A stretch of DNA of 64,000 nt from Rhizobiaceae bacterium (GTDB taxonomy: Bacteria; Pseudomonadota; Alphaproteobacteria; Rhizobiales; Rhizobiaceae). Shown piece by piece: positions 46,707-55,474 of the stretch (position 1 is its first letter; every line of letters starts with the position of its first letter). The stretch spans positions 53,999 through 117,998 of the forward strand of contig JAHBYZ010000009.1 in assembly GCA_019635695.1 (NCBI GenBank), given 5' to 3'. Made by a program: the position numbers and the translations under genes. A model generated the notes under the pieces. The model had not been told where the DNA came from. It ran no database searches and saw only the letters and a program-made list of their open reading frames with translations.

Positions 46707-48440
46707 TCAGTTGAAGGCCGGCGGCTGCGTGAGGTCTGGGCCGGGCGCCGGAGCTGGCGCTCCATCCATCGCTGGCGGACCGCCGAGCGGCGGCAGGCCG
46801 AGCCCGGGCGGCTGGTCGGGACCACCGCCGCCAAACGGCGGTACAACGATCTCGATCTCGTCGACGTTGATGGGCGGCCCCTTGTAGTGCATCACCATCT
46901 GAGGGAAGAGGATTGCCAGCGCCACCATGATGACCTGTATGCAGACGAACGGCACCGCGCCCCAGTAGATCTGGCCCGTGGTCACCGGCGCGATCTGCTT
47001 GCCAGTGATCTTGTCGAGATAGGGCACGCGCGCCGCCACCGAGCGCAGATAGAACAGCGCGAAGCCGAACGGCGGATGCATGAAGCTCGTCTGCATGTTG
47101 ATGCCGAGCAGCACGCCGAACCAGATCAGGTCGATGCCCAGCTTCTCGGCTGCCGGCGCCAGCAGCGGCACGATGATGAACGCCAGCTCGAAGAAGTCGA
47201 GGAAGAAAGCCAGGAAAAAGACCAGGATGTTGACGACGATCAGGAAGCCGACCTCACCGCCGGGAAGCCCGACCAGCAGATGTTCGACCCACAGATGGCC
47301 GTTCACGCCGTAGAAGGTCAGCGAGAACACCCGCGCGCCGATCAGGATGAACAGCACGAAGGAGGATAGCCGCGTCGTCGAGCTCAGCGCCTGGCGGATG
47401 ACGTCGAGATTGAGCCTCCCCTTGGCCGCGGCCATGGCGAGGGCGCCGACCGCACCCATGGCGCCTCCCTCCGTCGGGGTGGCGATGCCGAGGAAGATGG
47501 TGCCGAGCACGAGGAAGACGAGGCCGAGCGGCGGGATCAGGACGATGATGACCTGCTGCGCCAGCCGCGACATCAGGTTGAGCTTCATCTTCTGGTCGGC
47601 GATCGCGACGACGTAGATGACGACGATGCCGATCGTGGCGCCCCAGATATCGGCATTGGAGCCCTGCGAGGGCGACAGCAGAACATGCGCGCCGTAAGCT
47701 ACCGCCGCCGCGCCGGCCAGCGCCACGAGCAGCGACGTGACGCCGTGCCCGAGCGTGCGCGCCTCGACCGGCAGCGCCGGCATCGACTTCGGGCGGATGA
47801 TGCTCATCAGGAGCACGTAGCTAAGATAAAGCCCGGTCAGGATAAGGCCCGGGATCAGCGCGCCGCGATACATGTCGCCGACCGAGCGGCCGAGCTGGTC
47901 GGCCAGCACGATCAGCACGAGCGAGGGCGGGATGATCTGCGCCAATGTGCCGGATGCGGCGATGACGCCGCTGGCCACCCGGCGATCATAGCCGTAGCGC
48001 AGCATGATGGGGAGCGAGATGAGGCCCATCGAGATGACGGAGGCCGCGACCACGCCCGTTGTCGCGGCGAGAAGCGCTCCGACGAAGACCACCGCGTAAG
48101 CCAGGCCGCCACGGATCTTCCCGAACAACTGCCCGATCGTGTCGAGCAGGTCTTCCGCCATGCCCGATCGTTCAAGGATCAGTCCCATGAAGGTGAAGAA
48201 CGGGATGGCCAGCAGCACCTCGTTGGACAGGATGCCCCAGAAACGTTCGGGCAGTGCGTAGAGCAGCGGCCAGGCCAGCGAAATCTCGCCGCCCGAATAG
48301 GGCGCCAGCTCGACGCCGATGAAGAAGAACAGCAGTCCGTTGGCGGCGAGCGAGAAGGCGACCGGGTATCCAAGCAGCAGGAACACGATCAGCGACACGA
48401 ACATGATCGGGGCCATGTTCTCGGCGATGAAGTGGATCAC
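46707..48440 (-). CDS. dctM: TRAP transporter large permease subunit (DctM)
   Basis: A 577-residue DctM with about twelve to fourteen helices. It opens VIHFIAENMAPIMFVSLIVF and includes the family's conserved GLILERSGMAEDLLDTI, LAQIIPPSLVLIVLA and SGTLAQIIPPS-type regions. The last ~50 residues form a Pro/Gly-rich cytoplasmic or periplasmic tail (PPFGGGGPDQPPGLGLPPL) not usual for DctM. It starts at GTG 48440 overlapping the DctQ stop (GTGA). Together with DctQ it imports the ligand delivered by the upstream TakP-like proteins, driven by an ion gradient. Confidence 0.9.
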   Translation of the reverse strand: MIHFIAENMAPIMFVSLIVFLLLGYPVAFSLAANGLLFFFIGVELAPYSGGEISLAWPLLYALPERFWGILSNEVLLAIPFFTFMGLILERSGMAEDLLDTIGQLFGKIRGGLAYAVVFVGALLAATTGVVAASVISMGLISLPIMLRYGYDRRVASGVIAASGTLAQIIPPSLVLIVLADQLGRSVGDMYRGALIPGLILTGLYLSYVLLMSIIRPKSMPALPVEARTLGHGVTSLLVALAGAAAVAYGAHVLLSPSQGSNADIWGATIGIVVIYVVAIADQKMKLNLMSRLAQQVIIVLIPPLGLVFLVLGTIFLGIATPTEGGAMGAVGALAMAAAKGRLNLDVIRQALSSTTRLSSFVLFILIGARVFSLTFYGVNGHLWVEHLLVGLPGGEVGFLIVVNILVFFLAFFLDFFELAFIIVPLLAPAAEKLGIDLIWFGVLLGINMQTSFMHPPFGFALFYLRSVAARVPYLDKITGKQIAPVTTGQIYWGAVPFVCIQVIMVALAILFPQMVMHYKGPPINVDEIEIVVPPFGGGGPDQPPGLGLPPLGGPPAMDGAPAPAPGPDLTQPPAFN

Positions 48441-49099
48441 GTGCGGATCTCCCCGGCCAGCGCCTTGCCCTCTTCCTCGGCCGCCTGGTGGGCGGAGACG
48501 AACGGGTTCGGGTCGTCCATGTACCCGCGCATGATCGCGATCTTCTTGATGATCTCCGACACGCCCTGCACGGCCAGCTGGAAGAAGCCGATCAGCAGCA
48601 GCCCCTTGGCGGGCCACAGGATCAGGCCGCCGGCATTGGTCGACACCTCGCCCGTCCGGTAGGACAGCAGGAACCAGGGCACGAAGTAGAACACCATCAG
48701 TATGGTGAAGGGCATCAGGAAGAAGACGTGCCCGAACAGGTCGATCCAGTGCTGCACGCGCCGCGACCACATGCCGTAGACGATGTCGATGCGGATGTGC
48801 TCGCTCTGCTTCAGCGTGTAGGCGGCCGCCATCAGGAAGGCGATGCCGAACAGATACCACTGAAGCTCGAGCCAGGCGTTTGACGAACTGTTGAACACCT
48901 TTCGGATCGTCGCGTTGGCGGCGCTCACGAAGATGGCGGCAAAGATGGCCCAGGCCACCCATTTGCCGATGAATTCGTTGACCCGGTCGATGACGCGCGA
49001 GATGGCCAGCAGCGTGCGCATGCGGGTGTCGGCGAAGACCCCCAGCAGGAATACGAGCAGGACCACCGCCGCTATGGCGATGCCGATGTAGAAGTTCAC
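48437..49099 (-). CDS. dctQ: TRAP transporter small permease subunit (DctQ)
   Basis: A 220-residue small TRAP subunit with four membrane helices. A long N-terminal helix (YIGIAIAAVVLLVFLLGVFA) is followed by the typical DctQ region NEFIGKWVAWAIFAAIFVSA, then QWYLFGIAFLMAAAYTLKQS with R-I-D-I-V. First gene of the permease operon, ending in the dctM start. It is divergent from no close gene; the 255-base stretch to 49353 holds a BI-1 terminator at its left end and promoter space for dctQ. Confidence 0.88.
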   Translation of the reverse strand: MNFYIGIAIAAVVLLVFLLGVFADTRMRTLLAISRVIDRVNEFIGKWVAWAIFAAIFVSAANATIRKVFNSSSNAWLELQWYLFGIAFLMAAAYTLKQSEHIRIDIVYGMWSRRVQHWIDLFGHVFFLMPFTILMVFYFVPWFLLSYRTGEVSTNAGGLILWPAKGLLLIGFFQLAVQGVSEIIKKIAIMRGYMDDPNPFVSAHQAAEEEGKALAGEIRT

Positions 49100-49298
49100 T
49101 GGTTTCCTCCCCGAATTCCGTTCCGGCCGCCGCCTGTTCCCTTATGTGGTCGGCTGACCTGATGGAGCCTAAGCATGATGGTCCCGCGACCGTCAACTCG
49201 CGGCGCGCTGACGCAGCGCGCGCATATCAGCGCATCGCGGAAGCCGAAATATGGTGAGAATACGCTGGCGCGTCGCCAACGCGCCAAAGCCGACCCGA

Positions 49299-49331
49299 AA
49301 CAAAAAGGGCGCCCCCGCAGGGACGCCCTTT
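49299..49331 (-). terminator. Intrinsic terminator for the Bax-inhibitor-1 gene
   Basis: 8-base arms AAAGGGCG/CGCCCTTT (49304-49311 and 49324-49331) with a 12-base loop, followed on the minus strand by TTTTTG. It sits 23 bases beyond the stop. Confidence 0.75.
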
Positions 49332-49353
49332 CCGATCATGCCTTGCCGGCTGG

Positions 49354-50133
49354 CTACTCGCGGTTGCCGAGGAACTGCAGCAGGAAGGTGAAGAGGTTGA
49401 TGAAGTCGAGGTAGAGCGTCAGCGCGCCCATGATCGCCTTGCGGCCTGCGACCATGACGTCGTCGCCCTCGAAATACATCTCCTTGATCTTCTGCGTATC
49501 GTAGGCGGTGAGGCCCGCGAAGATCAGCACGCCGATCGCCGAGATGGCGAACTGGATGGCCGGCGAGGCGAGGAAGATGTTGACCACCATCGCCACGATC
49601 AGGCCGATCAGGCCCATGAACAGGAACGTGCCCATTCCGGTCAGGTCACGCTTGGTCGTGTAGCCCCACAGCGACAGCGCGCCGAAGGCGGTGGCCGTGA
49701 TGAAGAACGTCTGCACGATCGAGGCGCTGGTGTAGACCAGGAAGATCGACGACAGCGACAGGCCCATGACCGCGGCGAAGGCCCAGAACGTGGTCTGCGC
49801 CGCCGACACGCTCATCTTGTGAACGCGGAACGACAGCAGGAACACAAAGGCCAGCGGGGCGAGCATCACGACCCAGCGCAGCGGCGAGCCGTAGAGCGCG
49901 ACGCCGAGATTGGTCAGCATCTTGCCGTTCGGCAGCACCGCGGCGGCCGAGGAGGCGTCGCCGGTGGTGGCGAGCATCACGGTGCCGAGCGCGGCGAGGC
50001 CGGTGATGGCCAGGCCGATCGCCATCAGGTTGTAGACGCGGATCATGTAGGCGCGCAGGCCCTCGTCGATCGCGGCGTCGGCGCGGCCGGCGGTGGCTAC
50101 CCGCGCGTTGTAGTTGCGAATGGGTTCAGCCAT
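49354..50133 (-). CDS. Bax inhibitor-1/YccA-family membrane protein
   Basis: A 259-residue protein with about seven helices and the BI-1/YccA pattern (IRVYNLMAIGLAITGLAAL, TTFWAFAAVMGLSLSSIFLV, FAGLTAYDTQKIKEMYFEGD, ALTLYLDFINLFTFLLQFLG). E. coli YccA relatives modulate FtsH proteolysis; eukaryotic BI-1 is a Ca2+ leak. The acidic pore-type residues (D in TAYDTQ and LDF) are kept. A mild cytoplasmic N-terminal tail precedes helix 1. Single-gene transcript with its own terminator. Confidence 0.9.
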   Translation of the reverse strand: MAEPIRNYNARVATAGRADAAIDEGLRAYMIRVYNLMAIGLAITGLAALGTVMLATTGDASSAAAVLPNGKMLTNLGVALYGSPLRWVVMLAPLAFVFLLSFRVHKMSVSAAQTTFWAFAAVMGLSLSSIFLVYTSASIVQTFFITATAFGALSLWGYTTKRDLTGMGTFLFMGLIGLIVAMVVNIFLASPAIQFAISAIGVLIFAGLTAYDTQKIKEMYFEGDDVMVAGRKAIMGALTLYLDFINLFTFLLQFLGNRE

Positions 50134-50382
50134 TGGAAGATGTCCTCAGTTGCTCCGTCCCGTCGGGTGTCCGGTCGCGGATGGGAAGCCGCGCGCCGAG
50201 GCTCCGCTGGCGGGACTCCAGCATGCCTGCGGCGGAATATGAGCATTCTTTGGCACGAGAACAAGACCCGCAAGGCGCGACGATGTCGGAAAAATCGCGA
50301 CAAGGTTGCCGGATGTAACTGCGTCGTGAGCGTCGGCAGAGCTCTGTATGAGCTTGTATCAAGTCGCTGAAACGCCTGCGCT

Positions 50383-52929
50383 TCACAGATTGCGCAGCAC
50401 CGGTGCGGCCTTGTGTCCCAGTACCCGCCACGTGCCCGCCAGACCGAAGCCTACGGTGAGCACCAGCGCGATTGCGATGGTCGATACCGCCACTTCCGGC
50501 AGGAAGGCCGACGGCAGCTGCATGATGCGCGATATAACGAACCAGGCCGCCGTGCCGCCGGCGACCAGCGCGAAGATCGCGGTCGCCAGCCCGATCATCG
50601 AGTACTCAAGCATATAGGCGCCGATGAGTGTGCGCCGCGTGGCGCCGAGTGTCTTCAGCACGACGGCATCGTGGACGCGCGCGCGGTTGCCAGCGGCAAG
50701 CGCTCCCGACAGCACGAGGATCGAGGCGATCAGCGCCACTGCCGCAGCCGCGCGGATCGCGGTGGCGAGCTGCGCCACCAGCCCGTTGACGATTTCCAGC
50801 GCGTCCTTGACCCGCACGGAGGTCACCGCCGGGAAGGCGCGGGTGACGGCGTTCAGCAGCCGCGTCTCGTCGGCTGCTTCAGCAGTCCGGTCCGTCAGCG
50901 TCGCCAGCCACGCATGCGGCGCGCCGGCGAACGTGTTGGGCGAGAACACCATCACGAAGTTTATGCCCATCGATTCCCACTGGATCTCGCGGAAATTGGC
51001 GATGCGCGCGGTGATGTTGCGGCCGAGTACGTTGACGGTGACGGTGTCGCCGACCTTCAGCCCGATCTGGCCGCCTTCTTCGGCCGCGAACGACACCAGC
51101 GGCTCGCCCGAATAGTCCGCCGGCCACCACGCGCCGTCGCTGATCGTCGAGTTTTCCGGCGGTGTCTCGGCGTAGGTGATGCCGCGGTCGCCGCGCAGCA
51201 CCCATGCGCCTTCCGGCGGCACCTGTATCTCGCGCACATCTGTGCCGTTCAGCGCCATGATGCGCCCGCGCAGCATCGGCACCGTGTCGAGTTCGCCCTG
51301 CGGCGCCTCGCGGCCGATCAGCTCGCGGAACGCGCCGACCTCGGCGTTCTGGATGTCGACGAAGAAGAAGTTCGGCGCCCGCTCCGGCAAATTGCCGGCG
51401 ATCTGCCGGCGCAGGTTCCCGTCGATCAGGGCCAGCGTAACCAGAAGCGTCAGCCCGAGACCCAGCGAAAGTACGACGGACGGCGTCAGCGCGCCGGGCC
51501 GGTGGATGTTGCCGATGGCCAGCCTGAGCGCGGTCGAGCGCACGCGCGGGCTGCGCCGCGCCAGCCATTGCACGGCAAGGCTGACCAGCCTCAGCACGGC
51601 GAAAGCGCCCGCCATCGAGAGGATGAACAGCAGCGCGATGTTGCGGTCGGTCGACCACCACACCGCGAAGAAGGCCAGCGCGACGGCGATGCCAGCGGCC
51701 GCCAGAACATAGATCGCGCGCGGAAGGCCCCTGCCCTCGAAACCCATCTCGCGAAACAGCGCGGTGGCCGGCACGTCGCGGGCGCGCCCGAGCGGCAGCA
51801 GCGCGAACGCAAGCGTCACCATGGCCCCGAACAGCACGCCCACGCCGAGCGCGGCTGGATAGATCTCGCCCTGCGCCGGCATCGGCAGCAAGGTCGACAG
51901 GAACGCGGCCGCCAGGAACGGCATGGCCGCGGCAAGCACCAGTCCGACAATTATGCCAAGCGCCGCGATCAACATGATCTGGACGAGATAGACGATGAAG
52001 ACGAAGCGGCCCGACGCGCCAAGGCTCTTGAAGGTGGCGATCACGCCGCGCTTGGAATCGAGATAGGCGCGCACCGCATTGGCCACGCCCACCCCGCCGA
52101 CGACCAGCGCCGTCAGTCCCACCAGCGTCAGGAATTGCGAGAAGCGCTCGACGTTCGACGACAGCGAAGGCGCGGCGCTCGTGCGGTCGCGGATCGACCA
52201 GCCGGCCTCGGGAAACTGCTCCGCTGCCTGTGCCCGGATCTGCTCAAGTCGGGCCGGCGAGGCGTCGTCGAGCCTCACCTTGTAGGCGTTCTCGACCAGG
52301 CTGCCTTCCTGGATCAGGCCGGAGGCGCGCAGCGCCTCGATCGACACCATCATGCGCGGCGCAAAGCCGAAACCTTCGCCCACTGCGTCGGGCTCGGTCA
52401 CGACTAGCGCGCGCAACTCGAAGGTCTGGGTGCCGAGCACCACCCGGTCGCCGAGCTTCAGCCCCAGCCGCGCCAGCAGCAGGTCGGCGACCGCAGCGCC
52501 CCAGGCGCCGTTGCGCTGGCCATAGAGCGCGTCGCGGTCGAGCGCCGGCGCGGTGACGAGCTCGCCGTAGAGCGGGTAGGCCGCGTCGACGGCCTTCACC
52601 TCGGCCAGCGTCTGGTCGGACCCGTCGGGCAGCCGCACCATCGAACGCATGCCGGCGCTGACGGCCACGTCGCCGAGCGTGGCGAGGAAGGCATGCTCGC
52701 GCTCGTTCGCCTCGCGGTGGATCAGCTGGAAGCGAATGTCGCCGCCGAGCAGGACCTGCCCCTGGCTGGCCACCGCGCTGCCGATCGCCTGCGCCACCGA
52801 ATTCACGCCGCCGATGGCGGCGACGCCGAGCGCGATGCAGGTGATGAAGATCAGAAAGCCGCGCAGGCCGCCGCGCATCTCACGCAGCGAGAAACGCAGC
52901 GCGAGGGAGACCGTGCGGCTCGGGCTCAC
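50383..52929 (-). CDS. ybbP: FtsX-like ABC permease (YbbP type)
   Basis: An 848-residue permease with two FtsX-type domains. N-terminal helix (RGFLIFITCIALGVAAIGGV), central helices near 260-420, further helices near 430-500, and a C-terminal triple near 720-830. It forms a transporter with the YbbA-like ATPase upstream, to which it is coupled by a GTGA overlap (52926-52929). E. coli ybbAP lies next to tesA in the same divergent pattern as here, so the label is well supported. The transported lipid or lipoprotein-like substrate is not established. Confidence 0.87.
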   Translation of the reverse strand: MSPSRTVSLALRFSLREMRGGLRGFLIFITCIALGVAAIGGVNSVAQAIGSAVASQGQVLLGGDIRFQLIHREANEREHAFLATLGDVAVSAGMRSMVRLPDGSDQTLAEVKAVDAAYPLYGELVTAPALDRDALYGQRNGAWGAAVADLLLARLGLKLGDRVVLGTQTFELRALVVTEPDAVGEGFGFAPRMMVSIEALRASGLIQEGSLVENAYKVRLDDASPARLEQIRAQAAEQFPEAGWSIRDRTSAAPSLSSNVERFSQFLTLVGLTALVVGGVGVANAVRAYLDSKRGVIATFKSLGASGRFVFIVYLVQIMLIAALGIIVGLVLAAAMPFLAAAFLSTLLPMPAQGEIYPAALGVGVLFGAMVTLAFALLPLGRARDVPATALFREMGFEGRGLPRAIYVLAAAGIAVALAFFAVWWSTDRNIALLFILSMAGAFAVLRLVSLAVQWLARRSPRVRSTALRLAIGNIHRPGALTPSVVLSLGLGLTLLVTLALIDGNLRRQIAGNLPERAPNFFFVDIQNAEVGAFRELIGREAPQGELDTVPMLRGRIMALNGTDVREIQVPPEGAWVLRGDRGITYAETPPENSTISDGAWWPADYSGEPLVSFAAEEGGQIGLKVGDTVTVNVLGRNITARIANFREIQWESMGINFVMVFSPNTFAGAPHAWLATLTDRTAEAADETRLLNAVTRAFPAVTSVRVKDALEIVNGLVAQLATAIRAAAAVALIASILVLSGALAAGNRARVHDAVVLKTLGATRRTLIGAYMLEYSMIGLATAIFALVAGGTAAWFVISRIMQLPSAFLPEVAVSTIAIALVLTVGFGLAGTWRVLGHKAAPVLRNL

Positions 52930-53627
52930 GCCAGCGCCCTTTCGGCGACCGCCGTGGGCTGCTCGATCCTGCCCGACCGCATGGCCACCTGCCGCCCGCA
53001 GCGGCCAGCCAGAATCGGATCATGCGTCACCAGCAGCAGCGTCATGCCGCGCTCGGATGCCTTGGTAAACAGCAGGTCGGCTATGTGCTTGCCGGTGGCC
53101 TGATCGAGATTGCCCGTCGGCTCGTCGGCGATCAGGATCGCCGGCGACGGCGCCAGCGCGCGAGCGATCGCCACGCGCTGCTGTTCGCCGCCCGACAATT
53201 CGCCGGGATAGTGGGTCACCCGCTCGGCGAGCCCCACCGCCGCCAGTTCGCGTGCGGCCAGTGCAAAGGCGTCGGGGTGCCCGGCCAGCTCCAGCGGCAC
53301 CGCAACGTTCTCCAGCGCGGTCATGTTGGGAATCAGGTGAAACGACTGGAACACGATGCCGACATTGCGCCCGCGGAAGGCGGCGATGTCGTCCTCGCTG
53401 CGGCCGTTGAGTTTCGTCCCGGCGATGGCGACCGTGCCGGCATCCACGCGCTCCAGCCCGGCCAGCACCATCAGCAGGGTCGACTTGCCGGAACCCGACG
53501 GCCCGACGATGCCGACCGTCTCGCCCTTGCCCACTTTGAGGCTCACACCCTTCAGCACATGGACCGAGGAGGCTCCCTGGCCGAGCGTCAGGGATACGTC
53601 GTCCAGTTCGATGACGGCTTCTGTCAC
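52926..53627 (-). CDS. ybbA: ABC transporter ATP-binding protein (YbbA type)
   Basis: A 233-residue ATPase. Walker A GPSGSGKS, signature LSGGEQQR, Walker B ILIADEPTGNLD and switch LVTHD are all intact, so it should be active. Family: MacB/LolD/YbbA. The start is GTG 53627 (MTEAVIELDDVSL). It shares a 63-base spacer with the divergent tesA gene. It energises the YbbP permease. Confidence 0.92.
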   Translation of the reverse strand: MTEAVIELDDVSLTLGQGASSVHVLKGVSLKVGKGETVGIVGPSGSGKSTLLMVLAGLERVDAGTVAIAGTKLNGRSEDDIAAFRGRNVGIVFQSFHLIPNMTALENVAVPLELAGHPDAFALAARELAAVGLAERVTHYPGELSGGEQQRVAIARALAPSPAILIADEPTGNLDQATGKHIADLLFTKASERGMTLLLVTHDPILAGRCGRQVAMRSGRIEQPTAVAERALA

Positions 53628-53690
53628 GCGAGATCGGTCCTATGTATGGAATTGTCTGCGGCGAATTTCGCATCATATGGGTGGGTGAGC

Positions 53691-54338
53691 ATGGCGTTCA
53701 AACGGCAGCTGGTCGCATTCTTCGTCGCCTTCGCGGGCGCTCTCGCTGCCGTGTCGGCGCCGGCAGCAGCCCAAACCACCCAGATTGTCGGTTTCGGCGA
53801 CAGCCTGATGGCCGGATACGGGCTTTCGCCGGGGGAATCCTTCCCCGAGAAGCTTGAAAAGGCACTGCGCGAGCGCGGTCACGATGTCGTTATCGCCAAT
53901 GCCGGCGTCTCCGGCGACACATCAAGCGGCGGACTGGCGCGGCTCGACTGGTCTGTGCCGGACGGCACGAACCTCGTGATCCTCGAACTCGGCGCCAACG
54001 ACATGCTGCGCGGCATCTCACCGGCCATCACGCGGAGGAACCTCTCCGAGATGATCGCCCGGCTCAAGGACCGCGGCATCGCCGTTCTCATAGCCGGCAT
54101 GCGCGCCGCACCCAATCTCGGCGCCGGCTACCAGCAGGAGTTCGACGGCATGTTCTCAGCGCTGGCGCAGGAGCACGGCGTGCCGCTCTACCCCTTCTTC
54201 CTGGACGGCGTGGCGGCGCAGAAGGGCTATTTGCTCGATGACGGCATGCACCCGAACGCGGCCGGGGTCGATGTGATGGTTGCCAGATTCCTGCCGGCCA
54301 TCGAAGCCATGCTTTCCGCTGGGGCACCGAAGTCCTGA
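53691..54338 (+). CDS. tesA: Arylesterase / lysophospholipase TesA (SGNH hydrolase)
   Basis: A 215-residue SGNH-hydrolase with a signal peptide (MAFKRQLVAFFVAFAGALAA) and cleavage after AQ near 28. Block I GFGDSLMAGYG with the nucleophile Ser, block III GANDML and block V DGMHPN with the catalytic Asp and His are all visible. TesA acts in the periplasm on acyl-CoA-like thioesters, lysophospholipids and aryl esters. ATG 53691 follows GGGTGGGTGAGC; GTG 53685 in frame is possible. Divergent from ybbAP as in E. coli. Confidence 0.9.
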   Translation: MAFKRQLVAFFVAFAGALAAVSAPAAAQTTQIVGFGDSLMAGYGLSPGESFPEKLEKALRERGHDVVIANAGVSGDTSSGGLARLDWSVPDGTNLVILELGANDMLRGISPAITRRNLSEMIARLKDRGIAVLIAGMRAAPNLGAGYQQEFDGMFSALAQEHGVPLYPFFLDGVAAQKGYLLDDGMHPNAAGVDVMVARFLPAIEAMLSAGAPKS

Positions 54339-54420
54339 TCGTGTGCAACGCACAAAGCGCTTGCCGCGTTGGTCATTCGATGATTCGCTTGGCTCACAGC
54401 GTCGATTCGAGGAGGTAGCA

Positions 54421-55017
54421 ATGCCCCGGCTCTTCACCGCCCTCGAGATTCCGCGCGATGCGGCCCTGTCGCTGTCGCTTCTGCGCGGCGGCCTGCCCGG
54501 CGCCCGCTGGATCGACGTCGAGAACTACCACATCACCTTGCGCTTCATCGGCGACGTCGAAGGCCATGTGGCCGACGAGATCGCCAACGCACTCGACCGC
54601 GTGCGCCGCCCCTCCTTCGAACTGGCGCTCTCCGGCGTCGGCCAGTTCGGCGGCCGGAAACCCCATGCGGTGTGGGCCGCCGCGGTCGCCTCGCCCGAGC
54701 TTGTGGGGCTGCAGGCCGAGATCGAGCGTATCTGCCAGCGCCTGGGCCTGCCAGCCGATCCGCGGAAGTTCACGCCGCACGTCACGCTGGCGCGGCTGAA
54801 GAATTCCAGCCCCGAAACGGTGGCCCACTACCTCTCGGCCCGCGGCAACTTCTCTGCGCAACCCTTCCGCGTCGGCCGCTTTGTGCTGATGTCGTCGAAG
54901 GATTCGGTCGGCGGCGGCCCCTACATTGTCGAGGAAGCCTGGCCGCTGACCGGCAGTGCCGGCGCATTGCCGAGCTATGGCGGCGCATTCGCCGACGCCC
55001 ACCGTTACATGCGGTAG
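54421..55017 (+). CDS. thpR: RNA 2',3'-cyclic phosphodiesterase (ThpR, 2H superfamily)
   Basis: A 198-residue two-histidine phosphoesterase. The paired HxTx motifs are NYHITLRFIGD (about 36-46) and FTPHVTLARLK (about 118-128). Members open 2',3'-cyclic phosphates or ligate tRNA halves in vitro. GAGGAGG just upstream supports ATG 54421. A pterin dehydratase gene follows with a 5-base gap, so the pair is probably co-transcribed. Confidence 0.9.
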   Translation: MPRLFTALEIPRDAALSLSLLRGGLPGARWIDVENYHITLRFIGDVEGHVADEIANALDRVRRPSFELALSGVGQFGGRKPHAVWAAAVASPELVGLQAEIERICQRLGLPADPRKFTPHVTLARLKNSSPETVAHYLSARGNFSAQPFRVGRFVLMSSKDSVGGGPYIVEEAWPLTGSAGALPSYGGAFADAHRYMR

Positions 55018-55022
55018 CAACC

Positions 55023-55325
55023 ATGGCCCGCGACAAGCTGACGAAAGCGAAGGCCGAGGAAGCGCTCAAGGAGCTCTCGGGCGGCTGGATTCTCTCGGGC
55101 GAAGGCGGCTCGATCCACAAGCGTTTCGAGTTCCGCAACTTCGGCGAGGCCTTCGCCTTCATGACCCGCGTCGCGCTCGCGGCGGAAAAGCTCGACCATC
55201 ACCCCGACTGGTCCAACGTCTACAAGACGGTCGACGTGAAGCTGAACACCCACGACGCCGGCGGGCTGACCGAACTCGACTTCAAGCTGGCCAAGCTGAT
55301 GGACCGCTATGCGGCGGAGAAGTAG
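55023..55325 (+). CDS. phhB: 4a-hydroxytetrahydrobiopterin dehydratase
   Basis: A 100-residue PCD/DCoH protein. The signature LDHHPDWSNVYKTVDVKLNT contains the His pair and Asp needed to dehydrate 4a-carbinolamine pterins formed by aromatic amino acid hydroxylases. ATG 55023 follows thpR by 5 bases. No phenylalanine hydroxylase is in the window; in many bacteria this protein also serves folate-related or moonlighting roles. Confidence 0.92.
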   Translation: MARDKLTKAKAEEALKELSGGWILSGEGGSIHKRFEFRNFGEAFAFMTRVALAAEKLDHHPDWSNVYKTVDVKLNTHDAGGLTELDFKLAKLMDRYAAEK

Positions 55326-55339
55326 CGGAGAGCCGGCGC

Positions 55340-55447
55340 GTGGCGCGATGGACAGCGATGGTCGTTCTTGTCTTTCTGGCCGGCTGCGCTGATCTCGATC
55401 GCGGCCGGTGTGTCGTGACGCCGAACGACACGGTGGAGTGCAGCTAG
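55340..55447 (+). CDS. Possible 35-residue lipoprotein
   Basis: A short frame from GTG 55340 encoding MARWTAMVVLVFLAGCADLD and then a short hydrophilic tail with two further Cys. The LAGC lipobox after a hydrophobic segment is convincing for an exported lipoprotein of about 20 mature residues. An in-frame ATG at 55358 also starts just before the lipobox. It sits 14 bases after phhB and before the convergent xylA. Translation is unproven. Confidence 0.5.
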   Translation: MARWTAMVVLVFLAGCADLDRGRCVVTPNDTVECS

Positions 55448-55450
55448 GCC

Positions 55451-55470
55451 GCAGGCGCCGAAGCGCCTGC
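55451..55470. terminator. GC-rich hairpin between convergent phhB-side genes and xylA
   Basis: Perfect 8-base arms GCAGGCGC/GCGCCTGC with a CGAA tetraloop, four bases after one stop and five before the other. No U-tract on either side, so it may slow or end transcription only weakly. Confidence 0.45.
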
Positions 55471-55474
55471 CCGC

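Noticed and set aside
49140..49298. Possible small genes between dctQ and the BI-1 terminator
   Set aside because: Short frames here have no ribosome site or recognisable residues; the stretch is better read as promoter space for dctQ.
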